Shown here: positions 8,701-15,358 of the stretch, one piece after another
Layout of the letters: each line of letters begins with the position of its first letter
How positions within the stretch are numbered: the first letter of the stretch is position 1
Origin: Streptomyces sp. RFCAC02
Lineage (GTDB): Bacteria; Actinomycetota; Actinomycetes; Streptomycetales; Streptomycetaceae
Assembly (NCBI RefSeq): GCF_004193175.1
Contig: NZ_SAUH01000001.1
Location: 4,373,501-4,437,500 of the forward strand
Length of the DNA stretch: 64,000 nucleotides
Direction of reading: 5' to 3'
Position numbers and translations under genes: made by a program
Notes under the pieces: model-generated
Seen by the model: the letters and a program-made list of their open reading frames with translations, nothing else
What the model was told of the DNA's origin: nothing
Database searches by the model: none

Positions 8701-9058
8701 CTCGGTCGGGCGGGCCTGCGCCTGGTTCGAGCTGGGGGAGACCCACCGCCGCGCCTACCGTCACACACGGCGCCCCGAGCGTCTCGAACAGGCCGCCGAC
8801 GCCTACCGCAGGGCCGCGTCCGAGGCCCGCACGGCGCGGGAGGAGCCGGCGTCCGACGGCGGCTCGCCGGACGAGGCGATACGCCTGGCCGCGCGGGCAC
8901 TGCACCAGCGCGGTGTCGTGTTCGAGGTGGCGCGCCGTCCGCTCGCCGCCGCCGACGCGTACCGGTCGGCCCTGGAGCTGTGGCACCTCCTGCCGGACGG
9001 CGCCGCGGCGGGCGAGCCGACCCGCACGCGGCTGGCGGGGCTGCGGGGGGAGCGCTGA
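5762..9058 (+). CDS. SAV_2336-type protein: divergent vWA domain plus helical repeat tail
   Basis: 1098 aa. The N-terminus (FAALIGALRGARLDPEWFEVADALWLA) matches the SAV_2336 N-terminal family. A proline-rich linker leads to a vWA-like domain (about 165-400: HTELQLLMDAAPAMRIW, later VVVSDCTGPLWSSGGAHRLL). The metal-site motif is D196-A-A-P-A rather than DxSxS, so both MIDAS serines are missing. The last 500 residues are TPR-like helical repeats rich in Ala, Arg and Glu. It would be the vWA scaffold acting with the MoxR ATPase just upstream. It ends the first operon, followed by a hairpin at 9074-9108. Confidence 0.82.
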   Translation: MSEPDGPPGATPFAALIGALRGARLDPEWFEVADALWLAQYCGPLPSGARDGEGPAAGDPAGRGAPPLPGPRTAAENGHRPTLDSRRSAGPPEPAERPVPLHAARPGTGAAESAARAAAVAVGVPAARTLPGPLGLERALRPLQRYRPPGRPPRRSASPDLDERKTVERTARAGGLLMPAFRDDTRGHTELQLLMDAAPAMRIWQRMLGELAEVFTRLGAFRDLQVHYLHQSPDGAPATSSRFDPAGAVLRPARQLQDPTGRRLTVVVSDCTGPLWSSGGAHRLLHGLARYAPVAVVQPLPQRLWARTRLPASAGMLRREEGWPAAARLRFTADATGYPSPAPPGAVPIPVLPPAPAALGAWAALLCGPGPDATRAAVGWVRADQPPAPVRRSGGPPPTAAAMVARFRAGASPGAAQLAVYLAAAPLFLPVMQLVQRTMLPDSGPAELSEVLLSGLVRRPGDDRDDRWYVFADGVQDHLLADLGHDEALLVLKHCSAYVEQRFGRGGPNFPALALAQLSGGERVAVVPPPAPGAVVEGPAGHRLTQPFAEVAARVLRRFLPETQSAAPPPGASPVTGPQAAVREARRLAGRFAEDGKVQHQLDAVRLLRQAAEAQRARGGGTDPELWSELAEQLLSLWRVQRDGELLAEARAAATTAAAFPGSVRARTALARVLHAAAAERRAEGDSAGALELWQRADREFAAVCATPGLDRAAALGVTLERVQVLEEQWRLGGDTALLQESVGTVEAVADAWPPGEPQPSGLPLAHGRALLRLAGAAHDTELARVYAGQAAGSLRRGGWALESEHAPAGERVAALLDLVDALLLTAADWPAAQEPIAQAARLATDPVQRAGCLIRAGRLAVRRFEADGLPAHLEEAAARFGAAGGTVSRDRPEYSDLIEEWGVTLLRRAALPDGDPFVSRAVRVLRDCRMETPGGHARLSYRLLTLGRALMVRYRATEDLVDLREAEHLFNRSVHQAGTSVGRACAWFELGETHRRAYRHTRRPERLEQAADAYRRAASEARTAREEPASDGGSPDEAIRLAARALHQRGVVFEVARRPLAAADAYRSALELWHLLPDGAAAGEPTRTRLAGLRGER

Positions 9059-9073
9059 GCCGCGCGGCCGTAC

Positions 9074-9108
9074 GGGGGCGCGGCACGGTCACCCGGCCGT
9101 GCGCCCCC
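9074..9108 (+). terminator. Hairpin after the vWA gene
   Basis: GGGGGC (9074-9079) and GCACGG (9083-9088) pair with CCGTGC (9097-9102) and GCCCCC (9103-9108), giving a 12-bp GC-only stem with a 3-base bulge, 16 bases after the stop. No T-tract follows, as is common in Streptomyces. It suggests that the conflict module and the peptide module are at least partly separate transcripts. Confidence 0.5.
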
Positions 9109-9189
9109 TGCTTCGCCGCCGTGGACGTGCCGCGTTTCCCCGCCGCACGCCGCGGGCATTCTCCGCTCCGCCACTGCCATGGAGGAGAC

Positions 9190-9459
9190 ATGACGACGAG
9201 CTACCGGCACACGGCGCCCGGCACCGCCGCCACGGGCGCCGGTGCGCATCCGCCCGACCTGCCCGGTGCCCCCGGCCTCTCCGACCGGTCCGGCCTCCCG
9301 GACGTGCTGGGCCTCAGCCTCGCCGAGCTGCGGCGGCTCGACCACCCGGTGCTCAGCGAAGTCCTCGACGACCTGCGGGACCGCGTGGTGCGGCAGCGCG
9401 AAGGGCTGTGGGGATTCACGCAGTTCAGCCAGTTCGACCAGGCGATGCCCGACGTCTGA
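9190..9459 (+). CDS. fxsA: FxSxx-COOH-type RiPP precursor peptide
   Basis: 89 aa, ATG preceded by GGAGGA. The middle (LGLSLAELRRLDHPVLSEVLDDLRDRV) is the helical Leu-rich leader pattern of FxSxx-COOH precursors, which are processed by FxsB radical SAM enzymes; such an enzyme is the next gene. The tail is unusual: GFTQFSQFDQAMPDV carries three tandem F-x-Q triplets and does not end in the family's F-x-S-x-x. Each triplet fits the aromatic-x-x pattern of three-residue cyclophane substrates, so the core may hold up to three rings. The small size, position and downstream maturase make the assignment good; the modification is predicted, not seen. Confidence 0.78.
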   Translation: MTTSYRHTAPGTAATGAGAHPPDLPGAPGLSDRSGLPDVLGLSLAELRRLDHPVLSEVLDDLRDRVVRQREGLWGFTQFSQFDQAMPDV

Positions 9460-9475
9460 CCGGCACCCGCGCCGA

Positions 9476-9491
9476 TCCGAAGGCTTTCGGA
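9476..9491 (+). promoter_or_regulatory. Small stem-loop between precursor and maturase genes
   Basis: TCCGAA (9476-9481) and TTCGGA (9486-9491) pair perfectly around a GGCT loop, 17 bases after the fxsA stop. A weak hairpin here could lower read-through into the enzyme genes so that more precursor than enzyme is made, an arrangement common in RiPP loci. Function is inferred. Confidence 0.35.
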
Positions 9492-9619
9492 CCTTTCGCG
9501 CGCCGATACGGACAGGGGCCGAAGCCATCGTTTCATTCCCCGCCATGGACGGAACACTTCCCCGGGAGCCGCGCCCAGCTCAGCGCCGCTCCACGACCGG
9601 GGACAGGGGGACGACGCAG

Positions 9620-10807
9620 GTGCACGGGACGCCGGAGACCGCCCGGCACGGGCCCGGCGGCCGCCCGGGCACGATGCCCTTCCAGCAGTTCATCGTCAAG
9701 GTCAACAGCCGCTGCAACCTGGCCTGCCGCTACTGCTACATGTACTTCGCCGCCGACGCCGGCTGGCGCGGCCGCCCCGTCACCGCCTCGCCCGGGATGC
9801 TGCGCCGCACCGCCGAACGCATCGCCGAGCACGCAGCAGCCCACCGCCTGCCCGCGCTCTCCCTCGTCCTGCACGGCGGCGAGCCCCTCCTCACCGACCC
9901 CGCCGACCTCGGCGCCTTCGTCGCCGACGTGCGCCGCCGCGTCCCCGACGGGTGCGCCGTGCACGCCACCGTCCAGACCAACGGGGTCCTGCTCACCGAG
10001 GAGAAACTCACCGTCCTCGCCGCCCACGGCATCACGGTCGGCCTCAGCCTCGACGGCGGCCTCGCCCGCCACAACCGCCGGCGCGTCGACCACGCGGGAC
10101 GCCCCTCCTGGCCCGCCGTCGAACGCGCCGCGCGCCTCCTGGCCGAGGACCGCCACCGCGCCTCCTGGTCCGGGGCCCTCTGCGTCATCGACCTGGCCGA
10201 CGACCCCGCCGAGGTCTACACCTCGCTGCTGGACCTCGCCCCGCCCGCGCTCGACTTCCTCCTCCCGCACGGGAACTGGACGCATCCGCCCGACGGCCTC
10301 CCCGCGCCCGCGGACGCGCCCGCCCCGTACGGGGACTGGCTGTGCACCGTCTTCGACCTGTGGTGGCACGCCGACCGCCGCAGGACGCGCGTCCGTCTCT
10401 TCCAGGAGTGCATCGCCCTCATCCTCGGCCTGCCCGCCGCCACGGAGAGCCTGGGCCTCCAGCCGTTCACCGCCGTGGTCGTCGAGACCGACGGCGCCAT
10501 CGAGCAGGTCGACTCCCTGAAGACCGCCCACGACGGCGCGGCCGCCACCGGCCTCGACATCTTCTCCGCGCCCTTCGACGCCGCCCTCGCCCACCCCGGG
10601 GTCATGGCGCGGCAGGCGGGCCGCGCCGCCCTCGCCCCTGCCTGCCTGGACTGCGCCCTCGTCGACGTGTGCGGCGGCGGCCACTACGCCCACCGCTACC
10701 GCGAGGGCACCCCCGACCCGTTCCGGCACCCCTCCGTGTACTGCGCCGACCTCCAGCGCCTCATCGGCCACATCTCCGCGGCCCTCCACCGGGCGGTCGC
10801 CGCATGA
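9620..10807 (+). CDS. fxsB: FxsB-family radical SAM/SPASM peptide maturase
   Basis: 395 aa from GTG 9620, chosen for the AGGGGG nine bases upstream; ATG 9545 (420 aa) and ATG 9674 (377 aa) are alternatives. C32-NLA-C36-RY-C39 is the CxxxCxxC cluster that binds the SAM-cleaving 4Fe-4S, followed by LHGGEPLL and TNGVLL as in rSAM barrels. The C-terminal SPASM-like cysteines (CLDCALVDVCGGGHY, then YCADLQ) bind auxiliary clusters. FxsB enzymes install C-C crosslinks between Phe and a nearby side chain in FxSxx-COOH peptides; the fxsA-like precursor lies just upstream. The stop overlaps the next start (ATGA), so the two enzymes are co-translated. Confidence 0.88.
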   Translation: MHGTPETARHGPGGRPGTMPFQQFIVKVNSRCNLACRYCYMYFAADAGWRGRPVTASPGMLRRTAERIAEHAAAHRLPALSLVLHGGEPLLTDPADLGAFVADVRRRVPDGCAVHATVQTNGVLLTEEKLTVLAAHGITVGLSLDGGLARHNRRRVDHAGRPSWPAVERAARLLAEDRHRASWSGALCVIDLADDPAEVYTSLLDLAPPALDFLLPHGNWTHPPDGLPAPADAPAPYGDWLCTVFDLWWHADRRRTRVRLFQECIALILGLPAATESLGLQPFTAVVVETDGAIEQVDSLKTAHDGAAATGLDIFSAPFDAALAHPGVMARQAGRAALAPACLDCALVDVCGGGHYAHRYREGTPDPFRHPSVYCADLQRLIGHISAALHRAVAA

Positions 10808-12174
10808 CCGTCACCCTCACCGAGGACGACGTCCGCGCACTCGGCGCGACCGAGGGCGCGCACGACACCCTCGCCCGGCTCGCCGCCGGCCAGCACACGC
10901 GGCGGATGCTCCTGCTGCGCGTCCTCCTCGACGCCCTGGAGTCCGCCGGAGCCACCACGGGACCGGCCGCCGCCCTGGCACGCGACCACGCCCGTCTCCT
11001 GGAGAACGCCGAGCGCGCCGCCCCGGACGCCGCCCGCCGGGTCCTCTTCTACTCGCTCACCGGACCGCTGGCCGAACGCTGCGTCAAATGGCTCCAGCCC
11101 GGCGCGGCCGGCGCCCCGGGCGACGGCGCCGACGCCGCCCGCGACCTCGCGCACCTCGGCTCCCTCGCCGCGGCGGCCGCCGCACGCTCGGGGCTGCGGT
11201 TCACCGCCCGCGTCCCCGTCCACGACGGCCGCGTCACCCTGCCGACCCTCGGCGCGCTGCGGTGCCCGGCGCCCGACGGCACCGTCGCCGAACTCGGCGG
11301 CGACCCCGGGCACCTGATCCTCACCGCGCCCGGCCGTGCCCCGGCCGCGGTCCACCGCGACCCGGCGGGCACCTGGCACTCCGACGACCCCGGCTGGCTG
11401 CCCCTCCACGTCCTCGACGGCGGCCCGCGGACCGTGCTCCTCGACGACCTCGACCAGGGCCGGCTCGCCGACCGGACCGGCCCCCTCGACCCCGGGGAAC
11501 GCGCCCACTGGACCGGCCTGTGGCACGGCGCCCTGCCCCTCCTCGGCCTCGGCGGCGCCGCCCGCTCCGCCGAACTCGCCCTCCTCGACTGCATCGTGCC
11601 CCTCGCGGGACCGCCCACCGGCGTCGGCACCAACGTCGGCGCCAACCACGCCAGCGGCACCAGCCCCAGCGCCTTCGGCGCCGTCATGGCGAGCACCCCG
11701 CCGAGCGCCGCCCACCTCGCCGCCGGCCTCGCCCACGAACTGCAGCACGCCAAACTCGCCGCGCTCTCGGCCCTCACGCCCCTCCACACCGCCGACGACA
11801 CCTGCGCGCACTGGGCGCCCTGGCGCCCCGACCCCCGCCCGTTCGACGGACTGCTCCACGGCGTCTACGCCCACCTCGCCCTCGCCGGCTTCTGGCAGCA
11901 CCTGGCCCTCGCCCTGGACGACCCCGGCGAACGCGACCACGCCTGGGCCGCCCACGCCCGCTGCCACGCCCAGGTGGGGGCCGTCCTGCCGACCCTGCGC
12001 GGCAGCCGCCGCCTCACCGACGCGGGCCGCGTCTTCGTCGGCGCCCTCGCCGGCCGGCACGAACAGCTCCGCGACCCGGCACCCCCCGAGGGGCACCTCG
12101 TCCGCGCGGCGGCGTACGTCGAGACGGCGCACACCCTCTGGCTGCGCCGTCATCCCCGACGAACGGTTACGTGA
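10804..12174 (+). CDS. HExxH protein, putative alpha-ketoglutarate peptide beta-hydroxylase
   Basis: 456 aa. The N-terminal 150 residues are helical; the motif H311-ELQ-H315 in HLAAGLAHELQHAKL is the HExxH signature used to name this RiPP-associated family, with a further His-rich segment DGLLHGVYAHLALAGFWQH downstream as possible third ligand. Such domains are frequently fused behind FxsB; here the same pair is encoded by two genes overlapping by four bases. Fused homologues are reported to hydroxylate the beta carbon of the peptide with Fe(II)/2-oxoglutarate rather than to act as proteases. Whether this stand-alone protein is active is unknown; a metallopeptidase role is the alternative. 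Confidence 0.75.
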   Translation: MTVTLTEDDVRALGATEGAHDTLARLAAGQHTRRMLLLRVLLDALESAGATTGPAAALARDHARLLENAERAAPDAARRVLFYSLTGPLAERCVKWLQPGAAGAPGDGADAARDLAHLGSLAAAAAARSGLRFTARVPVHDGRVTLPTLGALRCPAPDGTVAELGGDPGHLILTAPGRAPAAVHRDPAGTWHSDDPGWLPLHVLDGGPRTVLLDDLDQGRLADRTGPLDPGERAHWTGLWHGALPLLGLGGAARSAELALLDCIVPLAGPPTGVGTNVGANHASGTSPSAFGAVMASTPPSAAHLAAGLAHELQHAKLAALSALTPLHTADDTCAHWAPWRPDPRPFDGLLHGVYAHLALAGFWQHLALALDDPGERDHAWAAHARCHAQVGAVLPTLRGSRRLTDAGRVFVGALAGRHEQLRDPAPPEGHLVRAAAYVETAHTLWLRRHPRRTVT

Positions 12175-12187
12175 CGTACCCGCGGTG

Positions 12188-12193
12188 TATGTT
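12188..12193 (+). promoter_or_regulatory. Weak -10-like element before the TIR-NB-ARC-TPR gene
   Basis: TATGTT follows the stop of the HExxH gene by 13 bases and sits 60 bases before the GTG at 12253. Upstream GGTTAC at 17-base spacing is a poor -35 match. It may give the fxsT gene its own transcript. Confidence 0.2.
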
Positions 12194-12252
12194 CCTGGAC
12201 GAGGGAACTGACGGGCCGTCGCGTCGCGTCGGCCTCTCGGGGGGGAGTCACC

Positions 12253-15200
12253 GTGCCGGGTTTCGAGCGACAGAACCGTACGACCGCTAAGGACACCGCA
12301 GTGAGCAGCCAGGACCACCGGGTGACCATCAGCTTCGCCGGCTTCAACCGGGCCTGGGCCGCCTGGATCCGCGACCGCCTGGAGCGGCACGGCTTCGAGG
12401 TGGCCGTCCAGCGCTGGGACCCGCCGGTCGGTGTGCCGCTCACCGAGGCGCTGCGCGACCTGCTGTTCCTGGAGGGCCGCGTTCTCGTCATCCTGTCCGA
12501 CTGGTACTTCAAGCTCGGCCCGCGCACCGACGACGAGTGGAACGCCGCGCTGCGCTCCGTCGTCGCGCCGAACGCGCACCGGTTCGCCGCCGTCTCCGTC
12601 TCCGCGCAGGAGATGCCCCGCGCCACCACGGCCTTCGGGGGTGTCGTGGAGCTGTGGGGCACCGGAGCGCGGGAGGCCGAGCGGCGCCTCGTGAAGCTCC
12701 TCGGTCCGCCCCCCGCGGAGAAGACCCCCACGCTCGGCGGCCGCCAGGGCCCGCGCTTCCCCCAGGAACAGCCGCACGTCTGGGGCGGCGTCCCCCGGCG
12801 CAACGTCCGCTTCACCGGCCGTGAGTCCACCATGCAGGCGGTGTACTCGACGCTCCAGCGGGCGCAGTCGGGCGCCGGCGTCGTGACCCTGTGGGGCATG
12901 TCGGGCGTCGGCAAGACGCAGATCGCCGCCGAGTACGTGCACCGCTTCCAGACGGAGTACGACGTCGTCTGGTGGGTCCCGGCCGACCAGCGCGGCATCC
13001 TCCGGCAGCGGCTCGCCGCCCTCGCGCCCGACCTCGGCCTCGTCACGGGCCACGAGTACGGCGAGCGGCTCCGCGCCGTCCGCGAGGCCCTGCGCCGCGG
13101 CCGCCCGTACTCCCGCTGGCTGCTCGTCCTGGACGGCGCCGACGACCCGGCGCCCATCGCGGACGACGTGCCGAGCGGCCCGGGCCACGTCCTCATCACC
13201 TCGCAGAACCGCCAGTGGGAGGACTACAACACCCATCTCCACACCGTGGGGACGTACGAGCGCGACGAGTCCGTCGCCTTCGTACGGCGGCGCGCGCCCC
13301 GCATCGACCCGGCCGAGGCCGACCTGCTCGCCGAGGCCCTCGGCGACCTGCCGCTCGCCCTCGACCAGACCGCCGGCTGGCTCAACGACGCCGCCATGTC
13401 CGTCCGGGACTACGTCGAACTCCTCCGCTCCGGCACGGACGTCGAGGCCAGCCTCCGTGTCGCGCCGGACTTCCCGATGACGTACTACATGGCGTTCTCG
13501 ATACTGCTGAACCGCCTGCGCGAGACCGTCCCCGAGGCCGTGGACCTGCTGCGCCTGTGCTCCTACTTCGCGCCGGGCGCCATCCCCGTCCAGCTCGTCC
13601 GCTCCGTCCCGGCCGCCGACCTGCCCGAGCGCCTCGCCGAACTGCGGGAGGACCCCCTCCGCTGGAACGCCGCCATCAGCAAGCTCGTCCAGTACTCGGT
13701 CATCCGCTGGGAGATGCCGGAGCACCGCACGGACCCCGAGGACGGCACGATCCACCTGCACCGCATGGTCGCCCAGACCGTGCAGACGGGCATGTCCAAG
13801 GCCGACCAGGAGCAGTTCTCGCGCGCCGTGCGCCGCGCCCTGGCCGCCGCCGACCCGCAGCGCTTCAGCGACACCCGCCGCTGGTCCCGCTTCGCGAAGA
13901 TCGTGCCGCACCTGGAGGCGTCCGGCGCGCTGCGCAGCCGCCACGGCGACATGCACCGGCTCATCCTCAACTGCCTCCACTACCTCTACAACGCCGGCGA
14001 GTACACCTCCGGCATCCAGCTCGCCCAGCGCACGGAGGCCGCCTGGCGCGACGTCCTCGGCTCCGACCACCCGCTGCTGTGGGAGCTGAGCTCCCAGTAC
14101 GCCACCCTGCTGCGCGCCACCGGTGCCTACGCGCGCACCGAGCGCATCGACCGCGCCGTCATCGACCACCTGACGGCCGAGCGCGGCCCGGAGGACCTGA
14201 CCGTCCTGCGCGCGCAGGAGGGCCTGAGCGCCGACCTGCGCGGCCTCGCCAGGTACGCGGAGTCGCTCCGTGTCAGCCGCCACGTCGAGGACACCTACCG
14301 CGGCCTCCTCGGGGACACCGACCCCCGCACGCTCAACGCCCAGAGCAACGTGGCCGACTCCCTGCGCCTCCTCGGCCGCTGGGCCGAGGCCGCGCGCACC
14401 GACCGGGAGAGCCTCCAGCTCCGCCGCGAGACCCTCGGCGCCCGGCACGCGTGGTCGCTCAGCTCGGAGCTCATGTACGCCTGGGACCTGCGCCTGCTCG
14501 GCCGCTACGCCGAGGCGCAGTCGATCCAGGAGCAGAGCGTCCACGTCCACCGGGAGATCCTCGGCAGGGACCACCCGCAGACGCAGATGGCCGAGCTGAA
14601 CCTCGCGCTGTGCCTCCTGCGGTCCGGCGACCGGGGTGAGGCCCACGCCCGGCTGGCCGACCTCCTGGAGCGCGCCGAGCGCGTCACCGGCGAGCTGTCG
14701 CCGCAGACCCAGATCATCGCCACGGCCTACTCGTTCGTGCAGCGCGCCCACGGCAACCTCGACCAGGCCCGCGCCATCGGCGAGCGCGCGATGGAGCACT
14801 ACCTCAGCACGCTCGGCGCCGAGCACCCCTTCACCATCGGCACCACGGTCAACCACGCCCTGGTCCTGCGCGCCGCGGGGGAGCGGCAGCAGTCCCACCT
14901 CATCACCGAGGAGTGCCTGGCCGACATGACGTCCGTCCTCGGCCCCGACCACCCCTGGACGCTCGGGGTCGCGATCAACGCCAGCGCCGGCCGCAGCCTG
15001 GAGGGCGACGTCGAGGGCGCAGCCGAGCTGAGCCGCGACACCGCGGGCCGCGCCGCCGCCGTCGTCGGCCGCACGCACCCGCTGTACCTGTCGGCGCAGG
15101 TCGCGTTCGCGACCGACCTGCGCAGCCTGCGCCTGCGGGACGAGGCCGACGCCGTCGAGGAGGACGCGCTCAACGGCCTGCTCACCACCCTCGGCTCCCA

Positions 15201-15270
15201 GCACGTCCACACGGTGAGCGCCCGCTCACGCGTCCGCCCCTACTGGGACTTCGAGCCCCTGCTCACCTGA
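12253..15270 (+). CDS. fxsT: FxSxx-COOH system protein: TIR-like, NB-ARC and TPR domains
   Basis: 1005 aa from GTG 12253 (GGAG five bases upstream); GTG 12301 after AAGGA is an equally good start giving 989 aa. Residues about 20-150 are a TIR-like domain (HRVTISFAGFNRAWAAWI, VLVILSDWYFKL, TDDEWNAAL with a Glu at the usual NADase position). NB-ARC follows with P-loop GMSGVGKT at 215-222 and WLLVLDGADD as Walker B. The C-terminal half has repeated TPR units ending in LG-x-DHP. This is the STAND ATPase layout of the TPR protein of FxSxx-COOH systems. It probably senses through TPRs and signals through the TIR-like domain; NADase activity is not shown. Confidence 0.88.
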   Translation: MPGFERQNRTTAKDTAVSSQDHRVTISFAGFNRAWAAWIRDRLERHGFEVAVQRWDPPVGVPLTEALRDLLFLEGRVLVILSDWYFKLGPRTDDEWNAALRSVVAPNAHRFAAVSVSAQEMPRATTAFGGVVELWGTGAREAERRLVKLLGPPPAEKTPTLGGRQGPRFPQEQPHVWGGVPRRNVRFTGRESTMQAVYSTLQRAQSGAGVVTLWGMSGVGKTQIAAEYVHRFQTEYDVVWWVPADQRGILRQRLAALAPDLGLVTGHEYGERLRAVREALRRGRPYSRWLLVLDGADDPAPIADDVPSGPGHVLITSQNRQWEDYNTHLHTVGTYERDESVAFVRRRAPRIDPAEADLLAEALGDLPLALDQTAGWLNDAAMSVRDYVELLRSGTDVEASLRVAPDFPMTYYMAFSILLNRLRETVPEAVDLLRLCSYFAPGAIPVQLVRSVPAADLPERLAELREDPLRWNAAISKLVQYSVIRWEMPEHRTDPEDGTIHLHRMVAQTVQTGMSKADQEQFSRAVRRALAAADPQRFSDTRRWSRFAKIVPHLEASGALRSRHGDMHRLILNCLHYLYNAGEYTSGIQLAQRTEAAWRDVLGSDHPLLWELSSQYATLLRATGAYARTERIDRAVIDHLTAERGPEDLTVLRAQEGLSADLRGLARYAESLRVSRHVEDTYRGLLGDTDPRTLNAQSNVADSLRLLGRWAEAARTDRESLQLRRETLGARHAWSLSSELMYAWDLRLLGRYAEAQSIQEQSVHVHREILGRDHPQTQMAELNLALCLLRSGDRGEAHARLADLLERAERVTGELSPQTQIIATAYSFVQRAHGNLDQARAIGERAMEHYLSTLGAEHPFTIGTTVNHALVLRAAGERQQSHLITEECLADMTSVLGPDHPWTLGVAINASAGRSLEGDVEGAAELSRDTAGRAAAVVGRTHPLYLSAQVAFATDLRSLRLRDEADAVEEDALNGLLTTLGSQHVHTVSARSRVRPYWDFEPLLT

Positions 15271-15302
15271 CGCGGAGCGCCCGGCGCCCGTCCGCACACG
15301 CC

Positions 15303-15338
15303 GGAGGGCCGGCCCCCGCGAACGGGGACCGGCCCTCC
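15303..15338. terminator. Bidirectional terminator between fxsT-like gene and kgd
   Basis: GGAGGGCCGG (15303-15312) and CCGGCCCTCC (15329-15338) are perfect 10-bp arms; inside them CCCG/CGGG extend the stem around a CGAA tetraloop. It lies centrally in the 88-base gap between two convergent genes, as expected for a shared rho-independent-like terminator without a T-tract. Confidence 0.8.
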
Positions 15339-15358
15339 ACAGGCTGTGCGCCGCGGCC

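Noticed and set aside
10804..12174. Ordinary secreted zinc protease for the HExxH protein
   Set aside because: No signal peptide, and it overlaps a radical SAM maturase gene as in HExxH peptide-modification pairs; the protease option is kept only as an alternative.
10696..15210. 1504-codon open frame antisense to the RiPP genes and fxsT-like gene
   Set aside because: Overlaps four genes with clear motifs; product rich in Ala, Gly, Arg with no domain.
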